DNA of 47,063 nt, taken from Sandarakinorhabdus sp. AAP62. GTDB taxonomy: Bacteria; Pseudomonadota; Alphaproteobacteria; Sphingomonadales; Sphingomonadaceae. The stretch lies in NCBI RefSeq assembly GCF_000331225.1, contig NZ_ANFY01000014.1:1-47063 (forward strand), in the 5' to 3' direction. The translations under genes and the position numbers were made by a program. The notes beneath the pieces are model-generated. The model searched no databases and was not told where the DNA came from. It saw only the letters and a program-made list of their open reading frames with translations. Positions 1-10,603 of this stretch are shown here, in pieces (position 1 is the stretch's first letter; every line of letters starts with the position of its first letter).

Positions 1-21
1 GGCAGGGACTGCGTCCCTGCC
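1..21. terminator. Hairpin downstream of trmL
   Basis: A perfect 9-bp stem (GGCAGGGAC / GTCCCTGCC) with a 3-base loop lies 17 bases beyond the trmL stop codon. There is no T-run on either side inside the window, so it may be a weak terminator, an mRNA 3' stabiliser, or one arm of a larger repeat cut by the window edge. Confidence 0.5.
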
Positions 22-37
22 CGCCGGAGGCCCCTAC

Positions 38-490
38 TTACTTCGGCAACCCACCGGTCTGCCGCAGTGCCTCGCCCACGGCCAACCCGGCCGACATGGC
101 GAGGTTCAGGGAGCGCACCTCCGCTCGCATCGGCAGGCGGATGCGGCCTTCGCAGGCGGCGTGGACGTGGGGTGGGGCGCCGGCGCTTTCCTTGCCGAAC
201 AGCAGGATGTCGTTGGGGCGGAAGGTGAAATCATAGGCAGAGATGCTGCCCTTGGTGGTGAGCAGCACCAGCCGGGCCGGGCCGATGCTGGCGTGGAAGG
301 CGGGCCAGTCGGCGTGGCGGGTGATGGAGACGTGATCGATATAGTCCATCGCGGTGCGGCGGACGCGGGCATCGTCCCACGCGAAGCCGAGCGGCTCGAT
401 CAGATCGACGGGCACGCCCAGGCAAGCGCCGAGCCGCAGCACCGCGCCGACATTGCCGGCGATTTCCGGTTCATAAAGGGCGATGCGCAT
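38..490 (-). CDS. trmL: tRNA (cytidine(34)-2'-O)-methyltransferase TrmL
   Basis: This SPOUT-class enzyme methylates the ribose of the wobble base in tRNA-Leu isoacceptors, using S-adenosylmethionine in the cytoplasm. The product is 150 residues, about the family's usual 150-160. The opening MRIALYEPEIAGNVGAVLR and the C-terminal trefoil-knot motifs (ILLFGKESAGAP and VRSLNLAMSAGLAVGEALR) are typical of the TrmL/YibK group. I start at the ATG at 490. A TTG two codons upstream (496) keeps the frame open but adds only two residues. The gene stands alone; the 164 bases to the next gene hold no other coding signal. The exact subfamily (TrmL rather than another SPOUT 2'-O-methylase) rests on length and motifs. 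Confidence 0.93.
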   Translation of the reverse strand: MRIALYEPEIAGNVGAVLRLGACLGVPVDLIEPLGFAWDDARVRRTAMDYIDHVSITRHADWPAFHASIGPARLVLLTTKGSISAYDFTFRPNDILLFGKESAGAPPHVHAACEGRIRLPMRAEVRSLNLAMSAGLAVGEALRQTGGLPK

Positions 491-654
491 GGGCAAACCT
501 TGGGGCGGGCCTTTATTGCAGGTTCAGGTGCGGGCCTGTCCTACACCGGCAAAGCCTGTCAACATGGCACTGTCTGGACGGGTGGCCCGCTTGGGTTTTG
601 GGACGGAAGGCGGCGTTGCAACCATGCGAAATGCGGAAAAACTGTCAAAACCGG

Positions 655-1884
<1,230 letters not shown>

Positions 1885-1993
1885 TTAAGGGGGCAACTGC
1901 TGCGGTGCAATAATGGAGTGCGCTCTGAACGGTGTTGGCAGGTGTTTTATTCCCAAGGCGCCAACGGACGGGCAATTTTCGCTCGCCGCCGCT

Positions 1994-2908
1994 TCACCCA
2001 CCCATACGGCGAATATGGTGCCACAGCCGTTCGACCAGCCGATCGTGCGGATCCCAGCCCAGGACATCCATCGGATTTTCCACGAAGGGCGAAAGGCCGT
2101 TGATGTCGTGGAAACGCGGCGTGCCGCAGACATCGTCGATCATATACTCGATGCTGCACACCTCCATGCCGGATTCGCGGGCCAGCATTTCGGCGGCGGC
2201 AATCAGGTTGGGCGGCGGTTCGGCACGGCGGCGGCGACGCTGGGCCAGGCGCTGCAAGCGGTCATCAGGGCTGGCCAGCATCAGCGCATCCTCGGCAGCG
2301 GCGACATCGACGCCATAGAGATAGCGGCCACCCAGCACTTCGATCCGGGTCGTGGTGCCACCGCGCGGATTGACCAGCGCCTGGCACAGCCACACGCCAT
2401 TGGCCGACGGCGGCAACGTGCCGGCTTCAGCGGCTGCGGCGAGCGACTGCCGGTCGTCAAAGCGGGTGACGCCGGAGCCGAAGCCCGACACATCGGCCTT
2501 TACCACCACCGGAAAACCGATGGTTGTGGCCGCTGCCAGCAGCGCCGCCGTATCGTGCACAACCCGGGTGGCGGGCGCCGCCAGGCCGAGCCGGTTGATC
2601 AGCGCCAACTGCCGGGCCTTGCTGGCATCAATGGCCATGGCATCGGCGCCGTTCAGCACCAACGCCCCCTGCCCGGCCCAGTGATCGAGCAGCGCCATGG
2701 CATAATAGACCGGGTGATGCACGCCGTGGCGGGCGGAACTCATGGCGATGCGGTTGAAGACCACCGGCGCCGGCGGCTGGCCACCGATCGGATCAAAGCC
2801 GTGGCCGGCGGTGTGGACCGGCAGATAATCGATCCCGGCCCGCGACAGCGCTGCAAACAGCGGCTGGAAGCCATCGGCGTGATCATGAACAATTGCCAGT
2901 TGATGCAT
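1994..2908 (-). CDS. ATP-grasp domain protein, RimK-like, substrate unknown
   Basis: A 304-residue protein with an ATP-grasp fold, so probably an ATP-dependent carboxylate-amine ligase of the RimK/glutamate-ligase type. Evidence is the FPVVVKADVSGFGSGV segment (ATP-binding Lys and glycine loop), then EVLGGRYLYGVD, and near the end CSIEYMIDD followed by HDINGLSPF, which supplies the Mg-binding acidic residue and Asn. The substrate is not identifiable, and no peptide precursor or partner ligase lies nearby. A longer reading frame runs upstream to 3346, but it crosses the divergent ccoN start; the MHQLAIVHD start at 2908 gives a typical N-terminal subdomain. It is divergent from ccoN with 166 bases between, so it may share control with the oxidase operon, which is inference. 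Confidence 0.72.
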   Translation of the reverse strand: MHQLAIVHDHADGFQPLFAALSRAGIDYLPVHTAGHGFDPIGGQPPAPVVFNRIAMSSARHGVHHPVYYAMALLDHWAGQGALVLNGADAMAIDASKARQLALINRLGLAAPATRVVHDTAALLAAATTIGFPVVVKADVSGFGSGVTRFDDRQSLAAAAEAGTLPPSANGVWLCQALVNPRGGTTTRIEVLGGRYLYGVDVAAAEDALMLASPDDRLQRLAQRRRRRAEPPPNLIAAAEMLARESGMEVCSIEYMIDDVCGTPRFHDINGLSPFVENPMDVLGWDPHDRLVERLWHHIRRMGG

Positions 2909-2980
2909 GCAGGACCCCGGCCTGCTGCACTGCACAGGCCATTTGTTGTTTCGCTGCCAGACTGGGAAAAAACGCCCTCC

Positions 2981-3066
2981 GTTGCAATACCTAATAGGGC
3001 TTGCCCGTATTCCCGCAGCGCAACACGGCGCGCCAAAAGGGCCAAAGCTGCAATAACCATTAGGGG
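2981..3066. promoter_or_regulatory. Duplicated 19-base motif upstream of ccoN
   Basis: Two direct copies match at 15 of 19 positions: GTTGCAATACCTAATAGGG at 2981-2999 and GCTGCAATAACCATTAGGG at 3047-3065. They are 66 bases apart, about six helical turns, which would place both on the same DNA face. Copy 1 contains the small palindrome CCTA-A-TAGG. Copy 2 runs into the purine-rich stretch that serves as the ccoN ribosome binding site. They lie between the divergent ATP-grasp gene and ccoN. I saw no TTGAT-N4-ATCAA type FNR/FixK box here. The binding factor is unknown; FixJ, encoded nearby, is one candidate. Confidence 0.4.
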
Positions 3067-3074
3067 GCAAACAT

Positions 3075-4724
3075 ATGCCGGCGACCCTGGCAAAATCAGG
3101 CGGCCTGTTTCTGGCCATGATCATCGCGTTGTTTGGCATGGCCCAGGCACAGGATACCGCCTTTGCGGTGCACATGGGCATCATGGCGCTGGCGGCACTG
3201 ATCGCGGCGCTGGCGGTGATGAAGGGCGCCGATGTCGCCGGCCAGATGGGCCACGATGAAAGCGTGTATGACGATGCACCGGTGCGCTGGGGCGTGATCG
3301 CCACCACTTTCTGGGGTGTCGTGGGCTTGGCTGCCGGGCTCTTCATCGCCCTGCAGCTGGCCTACCCGGTGCTCAACCTGGGCCTTGAATATACAAGCTT
3401 CGGGCGCTTGCGGCCGCTGCACACATCAGCGGTGATCTTCGCCTTTGGCGGCAACGCCCTGCTGTGCACCAGCTTCTTCGTCGTGCAGCGCACCTGCCGG
3501 GCGCGGCTGGCCTTCCCCGGCATGGCCCGCTTCGTCTTCTGGGGCTATCAATTGTTCATCGTGCTGGCGGCCACCGGCTATCTGCTGGGCGTCACCGAAG
3601 CCAAGGAATATGCCGAACCGGAATGGTATGTCGATCTGTGGCTCACCGTCGTGTGGGTTGCCTATCTGATCGTGTTTGGCGGCACCATCATCAAGCGGCG
3701 CGAACCGCATATCTATGTCGCCAACTGGTTCTATCTCGCCTTCATCATCACCGTGGCGATGCTGCACATCGTCAACAACCTGTCGCTGCCGGTCAGCCTC
3801 GCCGGCTCCAAGAGCTATTCGGCCTTTGCCGGCGTGCAGGATGCGCTGACCCAATGGTGGTATGGCCACAACGCGGTGGGCTTCTTCCTCACCGCCGGCT
3901 TCCTGGCCATGATGTATTACTTCGTGCCCAAGCAGGCGGAGCGGCCGGTCTACAGCTATCGCCTGTCGATCATCCACTTCTGGTCGCTGATCTTCCTCTA
4001 CATCTGGGCCGGCCCGCACCACCTGCACTACACCTCGCTGCCCGATTGGGCGCAGAGCCTGGGCATGGTGTTCTCGGTGATGCTGTGGATGCCGTCGTGG
4101 GGCGGCATGATCAACGGCCTGATGACGCTCAATGGCGCCTGGGAGAAGATCCGCACTGATCCGATCATCCGCATGATGGTGCTGGCGCTGGCCTTCTACG
4201 GCATGAGCACCTTCGAAGGCCCGATGATGTCGATCAAGTCGGTCAACTCGCTGTCGCACTATACCGACTGGACGATCGGCCACGTGCATTCGGGCGCGCT
4301 CGGCTGGAACGGCATGATCACCTTTGCCTGCATGTACTATCTGGCGCCGCGCCTGTGGAACCGGCAGCGCCTGTACAGCCTGCGGCTGATCAACGCCCAC
4401 TTCTGGCTCGCGACCGCCGGTATCGTCTTCTACACCGCCTCGATGTGGGTGGCCGGCCTGACCCAGGGCCTGATGTGGCGCGAATATGGCGCCGATGGCT
4501 ATCTGGTGAACAGCTTCGCCGAAACGGTCGCCGCCATCCGCCCGATGTTCCTGCTGCGGGCCTTCGGTGGCGGCCTCTACCTGGCCGGCGCGCTGGTATT
4601 CGCCTGGAACATCGCAATGACCATCGCCGGGCGCATCCGGGCGGAAAAACCGATGACCGAAACCCCCTACAACCCCGCTGCAGACCGACCCCTGCCCGCC
4701 GGCAATCTGCAGCCGGCCGAATGA
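3075..4724 (+). CDS. ccoN: cbb3-type cytochrome c oxidase subunit I (CcoN)
   Basis: CcoN is the catalytic, membrane-embedded haem-copper subunit of the high-affinity cbb3 oxidase, which reduces oxygen to water at low oxygen tension. The 549-residue product has twelve or more hydrophobic segments. Its conserved histidine motifs are visible: [17 protein letters not shown] (low-spin haem), [15 protein letters not shown] (CuB), [14 protein letters not shown] (CuB) and [14 protein letters not shown] (haem ligands). The N-terminal extension before PVRWG carries two further hydrophobic stretches, as in many alphaproteobacterial CcoN proteins. ATG at 3075 follows a TAGGGGG ribosome binding site. It opens an operon running to the gene ending at 10948; ccoO begins 15 bases after its stop. 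Confidence 0.97.
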   Translation: MPATLAKSGGLFLAMIIALFGMAQAQDTAFAVHMGIMALAALIAALAVMKGADVAGQMGHDESVYDDAPVRWGVIATTFWGVVGLAAGLFIALQLAYPVLNLGLEYTSFGRLRPLHTSAVIFAFGGNALLCTSFFVVQRTCRARLAFPGMARFVFWGYQLFIVLAATGYLLGVTEAKEYAEPEWYVDLWLTVVWVAYLIVFGGTIIKRREPHIYVANWFYLAFIITVAMLHIVNNLSLPVSLAGSKSYSAFAGVQDALTQWWYGHNAVGFFLTAGFLAMMYYFVPKQAERPVYSYRLSIIHFWSLIFLYIWAGPHHLHYTSLPDWAQSLGMVFSVMLWMPSWGGMINGLMTLNGAWEKIRTDPIIRMMVLALAFYGMSTFEGPMMSIKSVNSLSHYTDWTIGHVHSGALGWNGMITFACMYYLAPRLWNRQRLYSLRLINAHFWLATAGIVFYTASMWVAGLTQGLMWREYGADGYLVNSFAETVAAIRPMFLLRAFGGGLYLAGALVFAWNIAMTIAGRIRAEKPMTETPYNPAADRPLPAGNLQPAE

Positions 4725-4739
4725 GAGGGAGCATCAATC

Positions 4740-5486
4740 ATGGCTTCGCAACCCGAAAAAACCGGCTTCTCCCACCGCACGCTGGAGCGCAACATCACGC
4801 TGCTTGGCCTCTGCTCGCTGGTTGCCGTCGCCATCGGCGGCATCGTCGAAATCGCGCCCCTGTTCTGGGTGGACAGCACCATCGAGAAGGTGGAGGGCGT
4901 CCGCCCCTACACGCCGCTCGAACTGGCCGGGCGCAACATCTACATGCGCGAAGGCTGCTATGTCTGCCACAGCCAGATGGTGCGCCCGTTCAAGGACGAG
5001 GTGGAGCGTTACGGCCATTACAGCCTGGCGGCCGAGAGCATGTATGATCACCCCTTCCAGTGGGGATCAAAACGCACCGGCCCCGATCTCGCCCGCGTGG
5101 GTGGCCGCTATTCCGATGAATGGCATGTCGGCCATCTGAAGAACCCGCGCGAGGCAGTGCCGGAATCGATCATGCCGCCCTATGCCTTCCTGGCCGAAAA
5201 GCCGCTGAACGCTGGTGACATGGCCGCGCATCTGAAGGCGCTGCGCGCCGTGGGCGTGCCCTATACCGACAAGGACATCGAGCAGGCCAATGCCGATCTG
5301 GTCGCCCAGGCCACGCCCGATGCCGATATCGCGGATCTGCAGGCGCGTTACCCCAAGTCGCAAGGGCGCGATTACGACGGCAACCCGGCCGTGGTGACCG
5401 AGATGGATGCGCTGGTCGCCTATCTGCAGATGCTGGGCACGCTGGTCGACTTCAAGGCGGGCGAAGCGCAGGAGCAGCCGAAATGA
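4740..5486 (+). CDS. ccoO: cbb3 oxidase subunit II, mono-haem cytochrome c (CcoO)
   Basis: CcoO is the membrane-anchored mono-haem cytochrome c that passes electrons to CcoN. The 248-residue protein has one N-terminal membrane segment (about residues 20-45) and a single c-type haem site CYVCH at residues 73-77, followed by [23 protein letters not shown] and the distal methionine in [10 protein letters not shown] are typical. The length is normal for the family. Its stop codon overlaps the ccoQ start in an ATGA arrangement, suggesting translational coupling. Confidence 0.97.
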   Translation: MASQPEKTGFSHRTLERNITLLGLCSLVAVAIGGIVEIAPLFWVDSTIEKVEGVRPYTPLELAGRNIYMREGCYVCHSQMVRPFKDEVERYGHYSLAAESMYDHPFQWGSKRTGPDLARVGGRYSDEWHVGHLKNPREAVPESIMPPYAFLAEKPLNAGDMAAHLKALRAVGVPYTDKDIEQANADLVAQATPDADIADLQARYPKSQGRDYDGNPAVVTEMDALVAYLQMLGTLVDFKAGEAQEQPK

Positions 5487-5644
5487 GCCGCTATGAACTG
5501 CTGCGCCAGTTCGCCGACAGCTGGGCGCTGCTGGGCATGTGCCTGTTGTTCCTCGGCTTTGTCGGCTGGACGTTCCGGCCCGGCGCCCGCCGCCACCATG
5601 ACGAAGCTGCACAGCTGATTTTTCGGAGTGACAGTGATGACTGA
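5483..5644 (+). CDS. ccoQ: cbb3 oxidase small subunit CcoQ/FixQ
   Basis: A 53-residue protein with one membrane segment (about residues 13-31, [19 protein letters not shown]) followed by [16 protein letters not shown], which matches the FixQ pattern of a positively charged stretch and a D-A-A motif after the membrane helix. CcoQ stabilises the assembled cbb3 complex. Its ATG overlaps the ccoO stop, and its last eight bases overlap the ccoP start, exactly the expected slot in ccoNOQP. Confidence 0.9.
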   Translation: MSRYELLRQFADSWALLGMCLLFLGFVGWTFRPGARRHHDEAAQLIFRSDSDD

Positions 5645-6551
5645 TCACAACAAACGCGTTGATGAAGCCACCGGCACCAACCTGGTGGGCCATGAATGGG
5701 ATGGCATCGAGGAACTGGACACGCCGCTGCCGCGCTGGTGGGTCTATATCTTTGCCGCCACCGTGGTGTTTGCTGCGGGGTATGTGGTGGCCTACCCGTC
5801 CTTCCCCGATGTTGGCGGCACCACCGGCTGGTCCAGCCGCGGTGAACTGGATGATGCGCTGAAGGCGCAGACCGCCGCGCGTGCGCCCGTGGTCAGCGCC
5901 ATCGCCGCCACACCGATCGAGCAGTTGGCGGCCAACCCTGGGCTGATGCGCAGCGCCATCGAGGGCGGCCGCGCCGCCTTCAAGGTGAACTGCGTGCAGT
6001 GCCATGGTTCGGGCGCCGCTGGCTCCAAGGGCTATCCCAATCTGAATGACGACGACTGGCTGTGGGGCGGCGACATTGCCGCGATCCAGTACACGCTGCA
6101 GCACGGCATCCGCAGCCCCGGCTCCGAAGAGGCCCGTTTCAGCCAGATGCCGGCCTTTGCCGATATCCTGTCCAGGGGCCAGATCAACGCGATCGTGTCT
6201 CACGTGCGGGCCATCTCCGGCCAGGGCAAGCCCAGTGCCACCGGCGCCCAATTGTTCGCCGAAAACTGCGCCAGCTGCCACGGCCCGGAGGGCAAGGGCA
6301 TGCGCGAACAGGGTGCCCCCAACCTGACAGACGGCATCTGGCTCTATGGCGGCGACCGCGCCAGCCTGACCCAGACCATCGCCAAGGCACGTTACGGGGT
6401 GATGCCGCACTGGGCCGGCCGGCTGGATGATGCCACCGTCAAGATGCTGGCCGCCTATGTCCATTCACTGGGCGGCGGTGAGGCCAATCCGGCACCGGCT
6501 GCACCCGTCACGGCAGATGCCGCAACTGGCGAGGCCAATGTCGGCTCTTGA
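5637..6551 (+). CDS. ccoP: cbb3 oxidase subunit III, di-haem cytochrome c (CcoP)
   Basis: CcoP is the di-haem cytochrome c that accepts electrons from soluble or membrane cytochromes and feeds CcoO. The 304-residue product begins with the family motif VGHEWDGIEELDTPLPRWW and a single membrane helix (about residues 33-53), followed by two periplasmic haem domains with CVQCH at 119-123 and CASCH at 211-215. Methionine ligands are likely in FSQMPAF and YGVMPHW. The ATG at 5637 is preceded by CGGAG at good spacing; GTG codons at 5628 and 5634 are less likely. The gene overlaps ccoQ upstream and ccoG downstream by 14 bases. Confidence 0.96.
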   Translation: MTDHNKRVDEATGTNLVGHEWDGIEELDTPLPRWWVYIFAATVVFAAGYVVAYPSFPDVGGTTGWSSRGELDDALKAQTAARAPVVSAIAATPIEQLAANPGLMRSAIEGGRAAFKVNCVQCHGSGAAGSKGYPNLNDDDWLWGGDIAAIQYTLQHGIRSPGSEEARFSQMPAFADILSRGQINAIVSHVRAISGQGKPSATGAQLFAENCASCHGPEGKGMREQGAPNLTDGIWLYGGDRASLTQTIAKARYGVMPHWAGRLDDATVKMLAAYVHSLGGGEANPAPAAPVTADAATGEANVGS

Positions 6552-8010
6552 TCTCATCAACCCGACCAGCGGGCTGTATCGCAAGCGTGAGCCGGTCTTT
6601 CCCCGTGTGGTGAAAGGCCGTTTCCGCCAGCTCAAATGGGCGGTGATGCTGCTGTGCCTGGCGGTCTACTACATCACGCCATGGATCCGCTGGGATCGCG
6701 GCGCTTATGCCCCTGATCAGGCGGTGCTGGTCGATCTGGCCAACCGCCGCTTCTTCATGTTCGATATCGAGATCTGGCCGCAGGAATTCTATTATGTTGC
6801 CGGCCTCTTGATCATGGCCGGCATCGGGCTGTTCCTCGTCACCTCCGCGGTGGGCCGCGCCTGGTGCGGCTATGCCTGCCCGCAGACGGTGTGGACCGAT
6901 CTGTTCCAACATGTCGAACGCTGGATCGATGGTGACCGCAACGCGCAGCTGAAGCTGAACAACGCGCCGTGGAGCGCTGCCAAGCTCGGCCGCCGCCTCA
7001 CCAAGTGGAGCATCTGGCTCGTCATCGCGATGGCCACCGGCGGGGCGTGGATCTTCTATTTCGCTGATGCGCCGACGCTGGCCGGCCAGTTCCTCAGCGG
7101 TGATGCGCCGTTCGTCGCCTATTCGACCGTGGGCGTGCTCACCGCCACCACCTTCATTTTCGGCGGTTTCATGCGCGAGCAGGTGTGCATCTACATGTGC
7201 CCGTGGCCGCGCATCCAGACGGCGATGCTCGATGAAAAATCGCTGATCGTCACCTACCGCGACTGGCGCGGCGAACCGCGCACGCAGGGCGTGAAGAAGG
7301 CTGCTGCTGCCGGCGAGAAAGTTGGTGACTGCATTGATTGCAATGCCTGCGTCTCCGTCTGCCCCACCGGTGTGGACATTCGCCAGGGGCCACAACTGGG
7401 CTGCATCAACTGCGCGCTGTGCATCGATGCCTGCGACGAGGTGATGGGCAAGTTGAACCGCCCACGCGGGCTGATCGACTATCTCAACCTCGACGATGAA
7501 AAGCATGAACGTGCTGGCGGTGCGGCCCGTCCGATCCTGAAGACGCTGCTGCGCCCGCGCACCCTGATCTATTTCGCCATCTGGGCCAGCATCGGGCTCG
7601 CCATGCTGTTCACGTTGGGCGAACGCGCCCGGCTGACCATCGACAGCGCCCAGGATCGCAATCCGGTGGTGGTCACCATGTCGGACGGGCAGGTGCGCAA
7701 CGGCTGGACAATCAAGCTGCGCAACATGGAAAGCCGCCCGCGCAGCGTGGAATTGACCATGGCCGGCCTGCCCCAGGGCCGGATGTGGACCGATGCGATG
7801 GACCGCAAGGATGCCGCACGCAGCGTGCGGCTCAATCTGGCCGCCGATGCCACCACCCGCCTCCACCTTTATGTGGCAGCACCAGCCGGGCCGGCGGGCG
7901 AAACGCCGTTCGCGCTGGTTGCCCGCCCGCTGGATGCCCCCCTGAACAACGCCTCCGGCACCAACGATGGCCGCGAGGCCGCGCGTGACATCAAGTTCAT
8001 CCGCCAATGA
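6538..8010 (+). CDS. ccoG: Cytochrome oxidase accessory protein CcoG (FixG)
   Basis: CcoG is a membrane iron-sulphur protein of cbb3 maturation, thought to reduce Cu(II) to Cu(I) for delivery to the oxidase. The 490-residue protein has several membrane helices, a conserved WCGYACPQTVW (around 109-119), CIYMCPW, and two ferredoxin-type clusters, CIDCNACVSVCP (from residue 265) and CINCALCIDAC (from residue 289). The C-terminal third, after one more helix, forms the periplasmic Ig-like FixG domain. I start at ATG 6538, which opens MSALDLINPTSGLYRKR and overlaps the ccoP end by 14 bases. An upstream in-frame ATG would overlap ccoP far more. Confidence 0.95.
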   Translation: MSALDLINPTSGLYRKREPVFPRVVKGRFRQLKWAVMLLCLAVYYITPWIRWDRGAYAPDQAVLVDLANRRFFMFDIEIWPQEFYYVAGLLIMAGIGLFLVTSAVGRAWCGYACPQTVWTDLFQHVERWIDGDRNAQLKLNNAPWSAAKLGRRLTKWSIWLVIAMATGGAWIFYFADAPTLAGQFLSGDAPFVAYSTVGVLTATTFIFGGFMREQVCIYMCPWPRIQTAMLDEKSLIVTYRDWRGEPRTQGVKKAAAAGEKVGDCIDCNACVSVCPTGVDIRQGPQLGCINCALCIDACDEVMGKLNRPRGLIDYLNLDDEKHERAGGAARPILKTLLRPRTLIYFAIWASIGLAMLFTLGERARLTIDSAQDRNPVVVTMSDGQVRNGWTIKLRNMESRPRSVELTMAGLPQGRMWTDAMDRKDAARSVRLNLAADATTRLHLYVAAPAGPAGETPFALVARPLDAPLNNASGTNDGREAARDIKFIRQ

Positions 8011-8483
8011 GGAACCCTTCGGACATGAACGGCACCGCTGCGCCCAAGCCCGCCTTCACCGGCCGCATGTTCTTGTGGATCATGGTTGCCTTCTTCGGCG
8101 TGGTGGTGGCGGTGAACATCACCATGGCGCGGCTGGCCAGCGGTACCTTCGGCGGCACCGTGGTCGACAACAGCTATGTCGCCAGCCAGAAATACAACGG
8201 CTGGCTGGCCAAGGCACGGGCGCAGGATCAACTGGGCTGGGCCACGCCGGTCAGCCTCGATGCCGCACGCCGCGTGGTGATCGCCGTGCCGGGCGCGGCC
8301 TTTGGGGCAAAGGGCACCGCCCATCACCCGCTGGGCCGCACGGCTGATGTGACGCTGAAGTTCGTGGCCGATGGGCAGGGCCAACTGGTCTCCACCACGC
8401 CGCTGCCGGCCGGACGCTGGCAGGTGCGGATCGATGTCCGCAGCGGCCGCGATGTGAAGCGACTGCTCGAGGTGCTGGCATGA
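8007..8483 (+). CDS. fixH: FixH/CcoH family assembly protein
   Basis: A 158-residue membrane-anchored protein of the FixH family, required for cbb3 assembly and probably interacting with CcoI/CcoG. One N-terminal membrane helix (FLWIMVAFFGVVVAVNITM) is followed by the family signature ASGTFGGTVVDNSYVASQKYN and a periplasmic beta-rich domain. The first ATG overlaps the ccoG stop (ATGA). A second ATG six codons later (8025) has a purine-rich AGGA upstream and is an alternative start. Its stop overlaps the ccoI start. Confidence 0.92.
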   Translation: MRNPSDMNGTAAPKPAFTGRMFLWIMVAFFGVVVAVNITMARLASGTFGGTVVDNSYVASQKYNGWLAKARAQDQLGWATPVSLDAARRVVIAVPGAAFGAKGTAHHPLGRTADVTLKFVADGQGQLVSTTPLPAGRWQVRIDVRSGRDVKRLLEVLA

Positions 8484-10603
8484 ACAGCCCTTCACCTCTG
8501 CACACAGGCGAGGCAATGGCGGTATCGCGCTTTGCCGTACCCGGCATGCGCTGCGCCGGCTGCATTTCCAAGCTGGAAAACGGCCTCGCCGCTGTCCCCG
8601 GCATCGCGGCGGCGCGGGTGAACTTCACCGCCAAACAGGTACAGATCAGCCACGATCCAGCGCTCTCCGCCCCGGCGCTGGTCAAGGCCTTTGCCGGCCT
8701 CGGCTTCGATGCAAGCCCGCTCGGCGATGCACTCGCCGGCCCTGATGGCGAAGCCCGGCAGTTGGTCAAGGCGCTGGCCGTGGCCGGCTTTGCCGCCATG
8801 AACATCATGCTGCTGTCGGTCTCGGTCTGGTCCGGTGCCGGCGGGTTGACGCGCGATCTGTTCCACTGGCTCTCGGCCCTGATCGCCCTGCCCACGGTCG
8901 CCTATGCCGGCCAGCCCTTCTTCCGTTCGGCATGGCGTGCCCTGAAGGCCGGCCACACCAACATGGATGTGCCGATTTCCATTGGTGTCACGCTGGCCAC
9001 GGCGCTGTCGCTGTTTGAAACCATCACCCACGGCGCCCACGCCTATTTCGACAGCGCGGTGATGCTGTTGTTCTTTCTGCTCGCCGGCCGTTGGCTGGAT
9101 GCGGTGATGCGCGATCGCGCCCGCGACGGGGTGTCGGCGCTGCTGAAGCACATGGCCGCCGGTGCGCTGGTGATGGGCGATGATGGCCAGAGCCAATGGA
9201 TGAAGGCCGCCGATATCCGCCCCGGCATGAAGATGCTGGTGGCCAGCGGTGAGCGCCTGGCCGCCGACGGCGTGATCGTCCAGGGCCGCAGCCATTTCGA
9301 CCAGTCGCTGATCACCGGTGAAGCCATGCCGGTGACCGTGGGCGTTGGCGGCAAGGTTCTGGCCGGAACGCTCAACACCGGCGATGCGGTGGAAGTCGCT
9401 GTCACCGCGGCCGGCGCCGATACCAGCATCGCCGATATCGCCCGGCTGATGCAGGATGCCGCGCAGGGGCGCTCCCGCTATGTCCGCATCGCCGACAAGG
9501 CGGCGCGCCTCTATGCACCGGCCGTCCACACGCTGGCGCTGTGCAGCTTCATCGGCTGGATGCTGGCCGGCGCCGGCTGGCATGAAAGCCTGCTGATTGC
9601 CGTCGCCGTCCTCATCATCACCTGTCCGTGCGCGCTCGGCCTCGCCGTGCCCGCTGCCCAGATCGTCGCGACCGGCGCACTGATGAAGGCCGGCGTGCTG
9701 GTGAAGGACGGCAGCGCATTGGAACGCCTGGCCGAAGCCGATGCAGCCGTGTTCGACAAGACCGGCACGCTCACGTTGGGCTCACCTGAACCTGTTGACC
9801 TGTCGGTGCTGGATGCAACGCAAGCCGGCATCGCGCTGGCGCTGGCCCAGTGCAGCCGCCACCCGCTCTCCGAAGCCCTGCGCGCCGCCCTCACCGCTGC
9901 CGGCACCGTGCCGCAACGGGTGACATTGGTCACGGAAACGCCCGGTGAAGGCCTTTCCGGCCAGTGGCATGGTCAGGTCGTCCGCTTGGGCCGCCCCGCC
10001 AGCAACGATGGCGACCTGATGGCCGCCGCCCTTTCCATCGGCGCGGCGCCGGAAATCCTGCTGCGCTTTGCCGATCCGCAGCGCCCAGCCGCTGCGGCCA
10101 CCATCGCCGAACTGGCCGAATTGGGCCTGCCCGCCCGCATCCTGTCGGGCGATCGGCCTGGCCCGGTTGCCGCCGTGGCAGCGGCGCTGGGCATCAACGG
10201 TCAGGGCGGTCTGTCACCAGCCGACAAGCTTGCCGCGATCAAGGCGCTCAGCGCCGAAGGCCGCAAGGTGCTGATGGTCGGCGATGGCCTAAATGACGGC
10301 CCGGCGCTGGCCGCTGGCCATGTCTCGATGGCGCCGGGTTCGGCCGCCGATGCCAGCCAGAATGCTGCCGATGCGGTGTTCCTCGGCAGCAGCCTTGCGC
10401 CAGTTGCCACGGCCATCCGCGCCGCGCGGGCGACGCAAGCCGTGGTCCGTCAGAATTTCGCGCTGGCCATCGGCTACAACATAATCGCCGTGCCGCTCGC
10501 CATCGCCGGCCTCGTCACCCCGCTGGTGGCGGCGCTGGCCATGTCGGGCTCGTCGATCATCGTGGTGGCCAATGCCCTGCGCCTGAAGGGCTCGACGCGA
10601 TGA
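8480..10603 (+). CDS. ccoI: Copper-exporting P-type ATPase CcoI (FixI) for cbb3 assembly
   Basis: A 707-residue P1B-type ATPase that exports copper from the cytoplasm for insertion at the CuB site of CcoN. In order: an N-terminal metal-binding domain with MRCAGC (C25 and C28), membrane helices from about residue 97, an actuator loop with TGEAMP (the family usually has TGES; Ala replaces Ser here), the ion-channel motif CPC at 382-384, the phosphorylated Asp in DKTGT at 426-430, the HP motif CSRHPL, and GDGLNDGPALA before the last two helices. Length is normal. ATGA overlaps join it to fixH before and ccoS after. Confidence 0.95.
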   Translation: MNSPSPLHTGEAMAVSRFAVPGMRCAGCISKLENGLAAVPGIAAARVNFTAKQVQISHDPALSAPALVKAFAGLGFDASPLGDALAGPDGEARQLVKALAVAGFAAMNIMLLSVSVWSGAGGLTRDLFHWLSALIALPTVAYAGQPFFRSAWRALKAGHTNMDVPISIGVTLATALSLFETITHGAHAYFDSAVMLLFFLLAGRWLDAVMRDRARDGVSALLKHMAAGALVMGDDGQSQWMKAADIRPGMKMLVASGERLAADGVIVQGRSHFDQSLITGEAMPVTVGVGGKVLAGTLNTGDAVEVAVTAAGADTSIADIARLMQDAAQGRSRYVRIADKAARLYAPAVHTLALCSFIGWMLAGAGWHESLLIAVAVLIITCPCALGLAVPAAQIVATGALMKAGVLVKDGSALERLAEADAAVFDKTGTLTLGSPEPVDLSVLDATQAGIALALAQCSRHPLSEALRAALTAAGTVPQRVTLVTETPGEGLSGQWHGQVVRLGRPASNDGDLMAAALSIGAAPEILLRFADPQRPAAAATIAELAELGLPARILSGDRPGPVAAVAAALGINGQGGLSPADKLAAIKALSAEGRKVLMVGDGLNDGPALAAGHVSMAPGSAADASQNAADAVFLGSSLAPVATAIRAARATQAVVRQNFALAIGYNIIAVPLAIAGLVTPLVAALAMSGSSIIVVANALRLKGSTR

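Noticed and set aside
1905..1925. Possible third copy of the ccoN upstream motif (TGCAATAA)
   Set aside because: Only eight bases match and the site is in no sensible promoter position.
9043..10416. Several medium frames opposite ccoI
   Set aside because: Shadows with Ala/Arg/Ser-rich content and no ribosome binding sites.
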